Shown piece by piece: positions 56,049-64,000 of a DNA stretch of 64,000 nt. The position numbers and the translations under genes are program-made. Within the stretch, counting starts at the first letter, position 1. Each line of letters begins with the position of its first letter. Under the pieces are notes generated by a model, which saw only the letters and a list, made by a program, of their open reading frames with translations, did not search any database and was not told where the DNA came from. The stretch spans positions 3,602,501-3,666,500 of the forward strand of contig JAJKFL010000011.1 in NCBI GenBank assembly GCA_021186555.1. The letters are read 5' to 3'. The stretch is from Reticulitermes speratus. Its lineage: Eukaryota > Arthropoda > Insecta > Blattodea > Rhinotermitidae.

Positions 56049-56310
56049 TTTATTTCTTATGACTCGACAGCCCTATATGGGCCTTGGCCTCCTCGTTTCG
56101 TCGACGCTTCACGATCACACACATTTGAGACACACCACACTCGGTAGGACTCCTCTGGACGAGGGATCAGCCCGTCGCAGAGACCTCTACCTGACAACAC
56201 ACAACACTCACAACAGACAGACATCCATGCCTCCGGTGGGATTCGAACCCACGATCCCAGTAAGCGAGCGGCCGAAGACCCACGCCTTAGACCGCACGGC
56301 CACTGGGATC
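56049..56310 (-). mobile_element. SINE family B, full length with 15-bp TSD
   Basis: The complete family in reverse: CTCGACAGCCCTATATGGGC, GTAGGACTCCTCTGGACGAG, GGGATTCGAACCCACGATCC and GACCGCACGGCCACTGGGAT. AGCTTTCTTGTAATT flanks it exactly at 56034-56048 and 56311-56325. The youngest-looking B copy here. Confidence 0.95.
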
Positions 56311-56363
56311 AGCTTTCTTGTAATTACAAGTACAAAATTATAATAGCTATATTAGTAACTGTT

Positions 56364-56475
56364 TCCATGGAGCAGAGTCCTTTGTGAAAAGTTAACAGTT
56401 CCTCACCTAGACGGGAAATACACCAAATTTTATGGAACCCGAAGATTCATTACCGCATTCACAAGAGCCAGACAC
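56364..56475 (-). pseudogene. LINE family 1 3'-end fragment
   Basis: Minus strand reads LALVNAVMNLRVP, a stop, then FSQRTLLHGN. This matches the WRALVNAVMNLRVP...FSRRTLLHG ending of family 1. About 110 bp remain. Confidence 0.75.
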
Positions 56476-56479
56476 TTGC

Positions 56480-56850
56480 CCCTAACCTGAGTCAAAAAAA
56501 AATACAGTCCACACCCCCACCCCGCCCCCATCCTGTTCCTTTAATATCCATTTTAATTAGTCTAATAATAATAAACAATTTAAATAAAGTAGTATCATAT
56601 ATGACTACGAGAAACTGCAATCTTATTCTTATTTAACTACAAAGGGTGATAATTCTAGCAACGTTTCTTGACAGCTGTAACGTGCTTGTCGCAGCGGCTG
56701 CTTTATCATTGCCATAATGATTATCAACACCGTCATTCTAAACGTATTTTAATAAACTTTAGTCTTAATTCACCGTGCATTTTTAAACTACAAACAGTCA
56801 CCAACAAATACACAAACCACAAATAAGGTATAAATTAACCTTTTAACATA
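56480..56850. other. Unassigned AT-rich stretch with C-rich patch
   Basis: A CCCCCACCCCGCCCCC-type patch at about 56512-56530. Nothing else recognised. Confidence 0.45.
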
Positions 56851-56858
56851 ATTAAAAG

Positions 56859-56898
56859 CCTACACATGTTTCGGCTCGCGAGGAGCCATCATCAGGGG
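56859..56898 (-). ncRNA. Hammerhead-ribozyme-like motif, 5-bp stem II
   Basis: Minus strand: CCC-CTGATGA-T-GGCTC-CTCGC-GAGCC-GAAACATGTGTA-GG. Both catalytic segments are intact, stem II is five perfect pairs, stem III is AC/GT around ATGT, stem I is at least 2 bp, and GTA is the cleavage triplet. With 41544 it is the best candidate for activity. A possible Penelope-type frame lies upstream on the same strand. Confidence 0.66.
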
Positions 56899-56993
56899 TT
56901 ATAGTAGTGCTTATCAAATGCTGCGTTGGGTCTGTTGACGACACTCGTAACGTTACTTCACAGTATGTTTAGGAAACATAAAACGTTTGTATC

Positions 56994-57245
56994 TTATGTT
57001 AAAATCGTGAAATAAAAGTATGGAGTTCTTGTACAGGAATTTAAGTTCAGTGTTGATTCTGTGCTGGTAGCAACGTTTTTGGTTTTACGACTCCTTTCGT
57101 TGTCTCCACTAAGTTTGATGTCGATGTAGGAAGGTGTAAGTTGTTGAGATCTACAGACCTTGTTGAACCAGATTGCCGCATTTGATTTTAGTAATTTCAT
57201 CTTCATGTTTCTATATTGATGTACTAGGTTTGCCTGTTTGGCATT
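56994..57245 (-). pseudogene. Possible Penelope-like element ORF fragment
   Basis: A minus-strand frame from about 57245 reads AKQANLVHQYRNMKMKLLKS, then AAIWFNKVCRSQQLTPSYID, then IKLSGDNERSRKTKN. A KL.K...F...C....LTP.+..IK pattern in a basic helical context occurs near the N-terminus of Penelope-like polyproteins. I recognise it by pattern only and no catalytic motif is present. It stops at 56994, about 100 bp before the hammerhead-like motif on the same strand, which supports the idea. It could be an unrelated open frame. Confidence 0.4.
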
Positions 57246-57249
57246 TGTT

Positions 57250-57700
57250 GTAATTTAATAAGCCTGAGAACCTATTTGTCTTTCGTGGCAAGAATTCTGC
57301 GCCGTCATTATCAAAGCGTTTTGCAGTGTTGGTAGAATTCCGGCGAAGAATTGGTCTAATATCCAAGGCATCTTACGAAACGCCTGTGCAGATCTGTTAT
57401 TTCAGGAATTATCCCTTGTTAGAAACATCGTCCAATTATGCTTTATTTAATCGTGTCGTTAAAAATGAAGAAAGTCGCTTTGTTACAAATTTTATTTGTC
57501 AACTGAAAGCACTAGTAGCTCTTGATATTTATATCGAAGTTAATATGTCGGATGTTCAGGAAACAATGTTCACTAAGTCGTAATAATTAAGCTAGAAATT
57601 ATTACAAATTTAAATGTTGCTCATTTGTTATACTGAAATACAACTGTCTTTAAATGTATTCTACGAGTACTTTCATAAACTTTTCCCATCATGCCGGCAG
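57250..57700. other. Unassigned non-coding stretch
   Basis: An 85-codon plus-strand frame at 57326-57583 was inspected. No family recognised. Confidence 0.4.
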
Positions 57701-57714
57701 TTCAAACATGAGTC

Positions 57715-58040
57715 GCTGTATAAATCAACCACTTGCATTCACATGGACAACTCAAATTCAGTGGATAAGTCTTGAATTTTAACTCATCGGTTTTCCAAAA
57801 TCGGTTTCTTCTGTCATGCTGTCATCACGTTCTTCCTTGATGTGCTGTTCCGAAGGCCGCGGTCGTCGTCATGGATGACCATTTGACAATTTTCGAACTC
57901 TCTGTACCATTTTCTGTCATGCTGCACTCTCATTACGGCTTCATCATACACCTTCCAACAACTGACAATGAATTTGGAAGGGTACAAAAATATTTATACA
58001 ATAAAATTCGGATCACAGTACGAAATTCTTCGCGGGACCA
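57715..58040 (-). pseudogene. mariner-like transposase N-terminal fossil
   Basis: Minus strand: VIRILLYKYFCTL-type segment (compare the AVIRFL..KG helix), then, in another frame, KWYREFENCQMVIHDDDRG (about 57860-57917), then (past a stop) ENR-VKIQDLSTEFELS (about 57750-57793). The pattern W.REF.NGR..VHDD.RSGRPS followed by L.ENRR.TI.DLS.EF is the DNA-binding N-terminus of SETMAR/mariner-type transposases. Frameshifts and stops are present and the catalytic domain is missing. Confidence 0.72.
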
Positions 58041-58049
58041 ATTTGCCTA

Positions 58050-58800
58050 TGTAGTTGTCTTTGCACGTCAACTTATCTCACGAATAGCTTCTGACTAACT
58101 GACCGCTGCGCCATCTGTTTGTACGTTATTCCTACAGCAACTTCTGTATTCTACCGAAAAATTAAACTTTCCTTTAACGCGATACTTATAGGCTAGCGAA
58201 ACTTAATTTTTGAACTTACCTTATTACAAAGAAAACACGAAAACTTGGTCAATAAAATTCAGTGTGGGAAGGAAACAGGCTGGAGACTCGAACTGATAAA
58301 AGCTGAGGCAGAAGAAGAAGAAGAAAGGAGAGTAATGAGGTGGAGGAGAAGAAGAATAACAGAGTGATGAAACTTTAAAAATAAAATAAGATGAAATGTT
58401 TTTTGTGTACCAGGTAAGAATGCTGTGCTTCATTACATGGCAGTATCCTGTGATTTCCGAGATGTGGACCAACAATTCACAGTTGCTTTCATAAAAAGAA
58501 GGAGTACACATAAAGATACATATCTCATATCATCGTAGAAGAAAGCAGACAATAAAATGTATGCGAGTCGTACCTAATTCCTTGACAACTTTGATAGATG
58601 GATGGATATTGTGCTGTACTCAACTGTCGTTATTTTGGACGCCAAGACAGGTTAGTCCACAGTTTTGACATCTTTCACATTGTTGTGTACACATATTGCT
58701 TTGTAGTGGGTGGTCATAATGGCCGGATACTAAGTGATAATTTATTTTATACTCTTTTGATGCTTTTATGCTGTGCTGTCTAAATTAAACGATAATGGAT
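58050..58800. other. Unassigned non-coding stretch with GAA-rich tract
   Basis: A GAAGAA/GGAG tract at about 58308-58355. CAGTGGCGTATACC at 58805 resembles a hAT end but no partner end was found. Confidence 0.4.
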
Positions 58801-58827
58801 TTTTCAGTGGCGTATACCTACAAGGGT

Positions 58828-59128
58828 TCGGAGGGGAAGTAAAGCCGTCGGTCCCATGTCGTAGATTTACGGCATGTAAAAGAACCTTACGGGCATGAAT
58901 AGAAATGTTGCGTAAGCTAAATTCAAAGCCTCCATTTCTCACCCAAGTCTGCTGACTGCCTGCCAGATGGCTCTGGCGGACACATCAGGATCGATAGAAT
59001 AGTAGCGCGGCCAGTTGGCCAGTCACCAACTGCCACGAATGCGCACGACCCAGTAACCTCGGAAAGAGGAGGCCCGAGCCCATATAGGGCTGTCGAGCCA
59101 TGGTTATTTATTATTATTATTATTATTA
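58828..59128 (+). mobile_element. SINE family C, 5'-truncated, 15-bp TSD
   Basis: Begins TCGGAGGGGAAGTAAAGCC, lacking the tRNA head, and runs through CATGTAAAAGAACCTTACGG, CAGATGGCTCTGGCGGACAC and CCCATATAGGGCTGTCGAGC to (TTA)n. TATACCTACAAGGGT flanks it exactly at 58813-58827 and 59129-59143. Confidence 0.94.
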
Positions 59129-59144
59129 TATACCTACAAGGGTG

Positions 59145-59575
59145 TTTTTTTGTTTATGCAGTTCGAGGTACTGTACTTTTAAGGCGAAGCGATCAATAAA
59201 CCAAGTCTGTGATTGTTGTAAACTTTTGATTGTTAACATTCTTGTTAAAGTATAAGTAATAGTCTTATTCCTAATTATCCTTTTTGGGGGAAATTTTTAA
59301 CTAAATATATGCCTGTGTTTGGTAAAGTCGTGTGTTTTTTTTATCTGATGAGCCTAAGTTGTTTTATATTTTACAAATGGCGCTGTATTATCTTCAGAGA
59401 TAAGCCAACATTTTATGAGGGTTCTTTAGATAATTGTGAATTAATTGGAAGGGATTTTCAAGCAGTCATCAAGCAATTTATATGGGAAAATTCTCGCTTG
59501 TAGAAGAGGCAATATTAGACCTATTTCTGCTGTGACGTCATTTCTTCGCATCGCCTTTGTTTTATTGTCATTATT
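59145..59575. other. Unassigned non-coding stretch
   Basis: Nothing recognised. Confidence 0.45.
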
Positions 59576-59584
59576 ACTACTATT

Positions 59585-59848
59585 GGGTTATTTTAGTGAC
59601 TACACTATGGGCTGGATATTCCGGGGTTTGAATCCCTTTAGGGGGAAGTTGTTCTTTTTTTTTCAAAAACCTCCAGACCGCCTCTGTCGCCCACCTAGCC
59701 TCCTATTCTATGGGAAACGGGGTTATTTTCCGGGGGTAAAGCAGCCGGATGTGAAGTTAACCACTGTCCTTCATCTACTGTCGAGGTTAAGAAAGAGTGA
59801 AGCTAAAATACTTCATCATGTGGACAGGAAAACTTTACCTTTACAGTA
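59585..59848 (+). mobile_element. SINE family A, diverged, box A lost
   Basis: GTGACTACACTATGGGCTGG, GGGGTTTGAATCCCTTTAG (box B), CCACCTAGCCTCCTATTCTA, CCGGGGGTAAAGCAGCCGG, and the end GAAAACTTTACCTTTACAG. The element at 59849 has inserted into its 3' tail. Confidence 0.85.
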
Positions 59849-60098
59849 AAATCTGCGGTCTTCTGGGTAATTACACGGCGTCTTGTGGTAATTATTTACC
59901 GACGTTTCGGGACAACGTATCGGTCCCATCTTCACGGGTCAAGATTCCAAGAGGAAAGAAAGCCTGTAACAAAGAAACTGGACAGCATAGCGGGGTGGGG
60001 AAACGTGAAACGTCGGTAAATAATTACCACAAGACGCCGTGTAATTACCCAGAAGACCACAGATTTTATCAACATCGCGGCGGAAGCCTGCAATCAAG
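59849..60098. mobile_element. Palindromic CGAAACGTCGG element, 15-bp TSD
   Basis: The arms are nearly perfect. Left (59850-59905): CTGCGGTCTTCTGGGTAATT, CGTCTTGTGGTAATTATTTA, CCGACGTTTCGG. Right (about 60007-60065): the exact inverse, ending CAGAAGACCACAGAT. The left arm's minus strand gives GTGAAGA-T-GGGAC...GTCCC-GAAACGTCGG. The right arm lost the stem II part. The 3' end ACATCGCGGCGGAAGCCTGC follows. TTTACCTTTACAGTA flanks it exactly at 59834-59848 and 60099-60113. The target is a SINE A tail. Confidence 0.85.
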
Positions 60099-60114
60099 TT
60101 TACCTTTACAGTAC

Positions 60115-60490
60115 TTTGTTATTTATTATTTATTTATTTACCGCTAGATGGTCGGAGAAATAGCAGTCCAATTTCTGACAGAGGATTTGGAAAATATTTC
60201 CCTCACCACAGCTTCCAGAACTATTATAAAGCGTAGCTCGTAATACGAATTGTCCCGAGGATTTTATTTTTTCACAATTTATATCGGAACTTGAAGGTAA
60301 CTTGAAGAATGTGTGGAGTTTTATTTCGACAGCTCTTATAAGACTGTTTTGTCATGACTGGTAACACAGCTTTTGCGGTTAGTTGGTTATTATGGTACCT
60401 GATTTTACTGCCATCATCAATACCATAATCCTCATTAACCCTCTAAAGCCAATGGTAGTTTCTTATACCACAAGGTTTAACATTCACAAA
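60115..60490. other. Unassigned non-coding stretch
   Basis: A (TTTA)-like run at about 60119-60140. Otherwise nothing recognised. Confidence 0.45.
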
Positions 60491-60491
60491 T

Positions 60492-63400
60492 TCTACGTTC
60501 TGCCCACACAGTGTATTTATGTGTTTTGTGTGGATCTCAGAACAAACAGCGATTATTTCACTGTACAGCATTAACTGACTGGTTTGTATAACTGAGACGG
60601 AGTGTGTTTACTGCGCGGTACGGACTGTATTTATGTGTTTTGTGTGGATCTCAGAACAAACAGCGATTATTTCACTGTACAACATTAACTGACTGGTTTG
60701 TATAACTGAGACGGAGTGTGTTTACTGCGCGGTACGGACTGTATTTATGTGTTCTGTGTGGATCTCAGAACAAACAGCGATTATTTCACTGTACAGCATT
60801 AACTGACTGGTTTGTATAACTGAGACGGAGTGTGTTTACTGCGCGGTACGGACTGTATTTATGTGTTTTGTGTGGATCTCAGAACAAACAGCGATTATTT
60901 CACTGTACAGCATTAACTGACTGGTTTGTATAACTGAGACGGAGTGTGTTTACTGCGCGGTACGGACTGTATTTATGTGTTCTGTGTGGATCTCAGAACA
61001 AACAGCGATTATTTCACTGTACAGCATTAACTGACTGGTTTGTATAACTGAGACGGAGTGTGTTTACTGCGCGGTACGGACTGTATTTATGTGTTTTGTG
61101 TGGATCTCAGAACAAACAGCGATTATTTCACTGTACAGCATTAACTGACTGGTTTGTATAACTGAGACGGAGTGTGTTTACTGCGCGGTACGGACTGTAT
61201 TTATGTGTTCTGTGTGGATCTCAGAACAAACAGCGATTATTTCACTGTACAGCATTAACTGACTGGTTTGTATAACTGAGACGGAGTGTGTTTACTGCGC
61301 GGTACGGACTGTATTTATGTGTTTTGTGTGGATCTCAGAACAAACAGCGATTATTTCACTGTACAGCATTAACTGACTGGTTTGTATAACTGAGACGGAG
61401 TGTGTTTACTGCGCGGTACGGACTGTATTTATGTGTTCTGTGTGGATCTCAGAACAAACAGCGATTATTTCACTGTACAGCATTAACTGACTGGTTTGTA
61501 TAACTGAGACGGAGTGTGTTTACTGCGCGGTACGGACTGTATTTATGTGTTTTGTGTGGATCTCAGAACAAACAGCGATTATTTCACTGTACAGCATTAA
61601 CTGACTGGTTTGTATAACTGAGACGGAGTGTGTTTACTGCGCGGTACGGACTGTATTTATGTGTTTTGTGTGGATCTCAGAACAAACAGCGATTATTTCA
61701 CTGTACAGCATTAACTGACTGGTTTGTATAACTGAGACGGAGTGTGTTTACTGCGCGGTACGGACTGTATTTATGTGTTCTGTGTGGATCTCAGAACAAA
61801 CAGCGATTATTTCACTGTACAGCATTAACTGACTGGTTTGTATAACTGAGACGGAGTGTGTTTACTGCGCGGTACGGACTGTATTTATGTGTTTTGTGTG
61901 GATCTCAGAACAAACAGCGATTATTTCACTGTACAGCATTAACTGACTGGTTTGTATAACTGAGACGGAGTGTATTTACTGCGCGGTACGGACTGTATTT
62001 ATGTGTTCTGTGTGGATCTCAGAACAAACAGCGATTATTTCACTGTACAGCATTAACTGACTGGTTTGTATAACTGAGACGGAGTGTGTTTACTGCGCGG
62101 TACGGACTGTATTTATGTGTTTTGTGTGGATCTCAGAACAAACAGCGATTATTTCACTGTACAGCATTAACTGACTGGTTTGTATAACTGAGACGGAGTG
62201 TGTTTACTGCGCGGTACGGACTGTATTTATGTGTTCTGTGTGGATCTCAGAACAAACAGCGATTATTTCACTGTACAGCATTAACTGACTGGTTTGTATA
62301 ACTGAGACGGAGTGTGTTTACTGCGCGGTACGGACTGTATTTATGTGTTTTGTGTGGATCTCAGAACAAACAGCGATTATTTCACTGTACAGCATTAACT
62401 GACTGGTTTGTATAACTGAGACGGAGTGTGTTTACTGCGCGGTACGGACTGTATTTATGTGTTTTGTGTGGATCTCAGAACAAACAGCGATTATTTCACT
62501 GTACAGCATCAACTGACTGGTTTGTATAACTGAGACGGAGTGTGTTTACTGCGCGGTACGGACTGTATTTATGTGTTCTGTGTGGATCTCAGAACAAACA
62601 GCGATTATTTGACTGTAACAACATTAACTGACTGGTTTGTATAACTGAGACGGTGTGTTTACTGCGCGGTACGGACTGTATTTATGTGTTTTGTGTGGAT
62701 CTCAGAACAAACAGCGATTATTTCACTGTACAGCATTAACTGACTGGTTTGTATAACTGAGACGGAGTGTGTTTACTGCGCGGTACGGACTGTATTTATG
62801 TGTTCTGTGTGGATCTCAGAACAAACAGCGATTATTTGACTGTACAACATTAACTGACTGGTTTGTATAACTGAGACGGTGTGTTTACTGCGCGGTACGG
62901 ACTGTATTTATGTGTTTTGTGTGGATCTCAGAACAAACAGCGATTATTTCACTGTACAGCATTAACTGACTGGTTTGTATAACTGAGACGGAGTGTGTTT
63001 ACTGCGCGGTACGGACTGTATTTATGTGTTTTGTGTGGATCTCAGAACAAACAGCGATTTTTCACTGTACAGCATTAACTGACTGGTTTGTATAACTGAG
63101 ACGGAGTGTGTTTTACTGCGCGGTACGGACTGTATTTATGTGTTTTGTGTGGGTCTCAGAACAAACAGCGATTATTTGACTGTACAACATTAACTGACTG
63201 GTTTGTATAACTGAGACGGTGTGTTTACTGCGCGGTACGGACTGTATTTATGTGTTTTGTGTGGATCTCAGAACAAACAGCGATTATTTGACTGTACAAC
63301 ATTAACTGACTGGTTTGTATAACTGAGACGGTGTGTTTACTGCGCGGTACGGACTGTATTTATGTGTTTTGTGTGGATCTCAGAACAAACAGCGATTATT

Positions 63401-64000
63401 TCACTGTACAGCATTAACTGACTGGTTTGTATAACAGACGGAGTGTGTTTACTGCGCGGTACGGACTGTATTTATGTGTTTTGTGTGGATCTCAGAACAA
63501 ACAGCGATTATTTGACTGTACAACATTAACTGACTGTTTTGTATAACTGAGACGGAGTGTGTTTACTGCGCGGTACGGACTGTATTTATGTGTTTTGTGT
63601 GGATCTCAGAACAAACAGCGATTATTTGACTGTACAACATTAACTGACTGTTTTGTATAACTGAGACGGAGTGTGTTTACTGCGCGGTACGGACTGTATT
63701 TATGTGTTTTGTGTGGATCTCAGAACAAACAGCGATTATTTGACGGTACAACATTAACTGACTGTTTTGTATAACTGAGACGGAGTGTGTTTACTGCGCG
63801 GTACGGTCTGTATTTATGTGTTTTGTGTGGATCTCAGAACAAACAGCGATTATTTGACTGTACAACATTAACTGACTGGTTTGTATAACTGAGACGGAGT
63901 GTGTTTACTGCGCGGTACGGTCTGTATTTATGTGTTTTGTGTGGATCTCAGAACAAACAGCGATTATTTGACTGTACAACATTAACTGACTGGTTTGTAT
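60492..64000 (+). repeat. 114-bp satellite array, ~31 monomers, open at window end
   Basis: Monomers of 114 bp (starts at 60625, 60739, 60853 and so on) contain CTGTATTTATGTGTTTTGTG, TGGATCTCAGAACAAACAGC, GATTATTTCACTGTACAGC and TTTACTGCGCGGTACGGA. Two variants, GTGTTTTGTG and GTGTTCTGTG, mostly alternate, giving a 228-bp higher-order unit with occasional doubled T monomers (for example 61537-61651). After about 62600 monomers with TGACTGTACAACATT and two-base deletions appear. The first 20 bp (60492) are leader sequence also found with the dispersed copy at 10982. The array continues beyond 64000. Confidence 0.98.

Noticed and set aside
8216..56310. tRNA genes suggested by box A and box B pairs
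   Set aside because: Each pair is the head of a SINE with a conserved non-tRNA body and, often, target duplications. None folds into a complete cloverleaf that I would defend.
58805..59143. CAGTGGCGTATACC as a hAT element end
   Set aside because: No matching inverted end or 8-bp duplication was found. The nearby duplication belongs to SINE C.

Overview
The window looks like non-coding DNA from a large, repeat-laden insect genome. A cockroach or other blattodean is my best guess. That rests on the style of the tRNA-derived SINEs and LINE C-termini and is inference, not proof. I recognise no intact host protein gene, rRNA, genuine tRNA gene, CRISPR array or bacterial feature. The long open frames in the window almost all lie in tandem arrays or transposons. 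The stretch is best read as intergenic or deep-intronic DNA built from layers of mobile elements and tandem arrays.

Interspersed repeats. There are at least five tRNA-headed SINE families, named A to E here. Several copies have exact target-site duplications (TSDs): A at 8216 and 15551; B at 21283 and 56049; C at 43326, 46198 and 58828; D at 33901; E at 3705. LINE 3' ends lie at 14.5, 28.3-28.8, 29.5-29.9, 40.7, 55.3 and 56.4 kb. DNA transposons include hAT-like MITEs (951-1415; 12187-12862 with a nested SINE; 50814-51241), a pogo/Tigger-like MITE with TA duplication (19830-20214), a 79-bp hairpin MITE (44121-44199) and two decayed Tc1/mariner-type transposase genes (42.3-43.2 kb plus strand; 57.7-58.0 kb minus strand).

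Tandem arrays. There are about fifteen, with units of 13 to 114 bp. The largest are a 25-bp AT-rich array (9.5-10.2 kb), a ~70-bp array (16.4-17.6), a 49-bp array grown inside a SINE (22.65-24.0), a 44-bp array (31.85-32.3), a 23-bp array (38.3-39.0), a G-rich array (48.6-49.7), a 31-bp array (51.8-52.4), a 16-bp array (53.6-54.3) and a 114-bp satellite from 60.5 kb to the window end.

Most interesting signal. A recurring motif of the form CTGANGA-T-[stem II]-GAAAC-[RYGT]-A matches the layout of the minimalist hammerhead ribozymes known from Penelope-like retroelements. It occurs with changed sequence but conserved base pairing at 26.05, 27.46, 30.58, 41.55, 50.02, 50.21 and 56.88 kb. A related variant (CGAAACGTCGG) sits head-to-head in palindromic elements at 6.0, 45.1 and 59.85 kb, with fragments elsewhere. 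These elements carry TSDs of about 9-15 bp and one is 5'-truncated, which suggests retroposition and not cut-and-paste. Two tandem arrays (31.85 and 51.8 kb) have units that are themselves hammerhead-like. A possible Penelope-type ORF fragment lies at 57.0-57.25 kb on the same strand as the 56.88 kb motif. The terminal 114-bp satellite has diverged single copies at 11.0 and 35.2 kb, so it appears to have grown out of an interspersed repeat.
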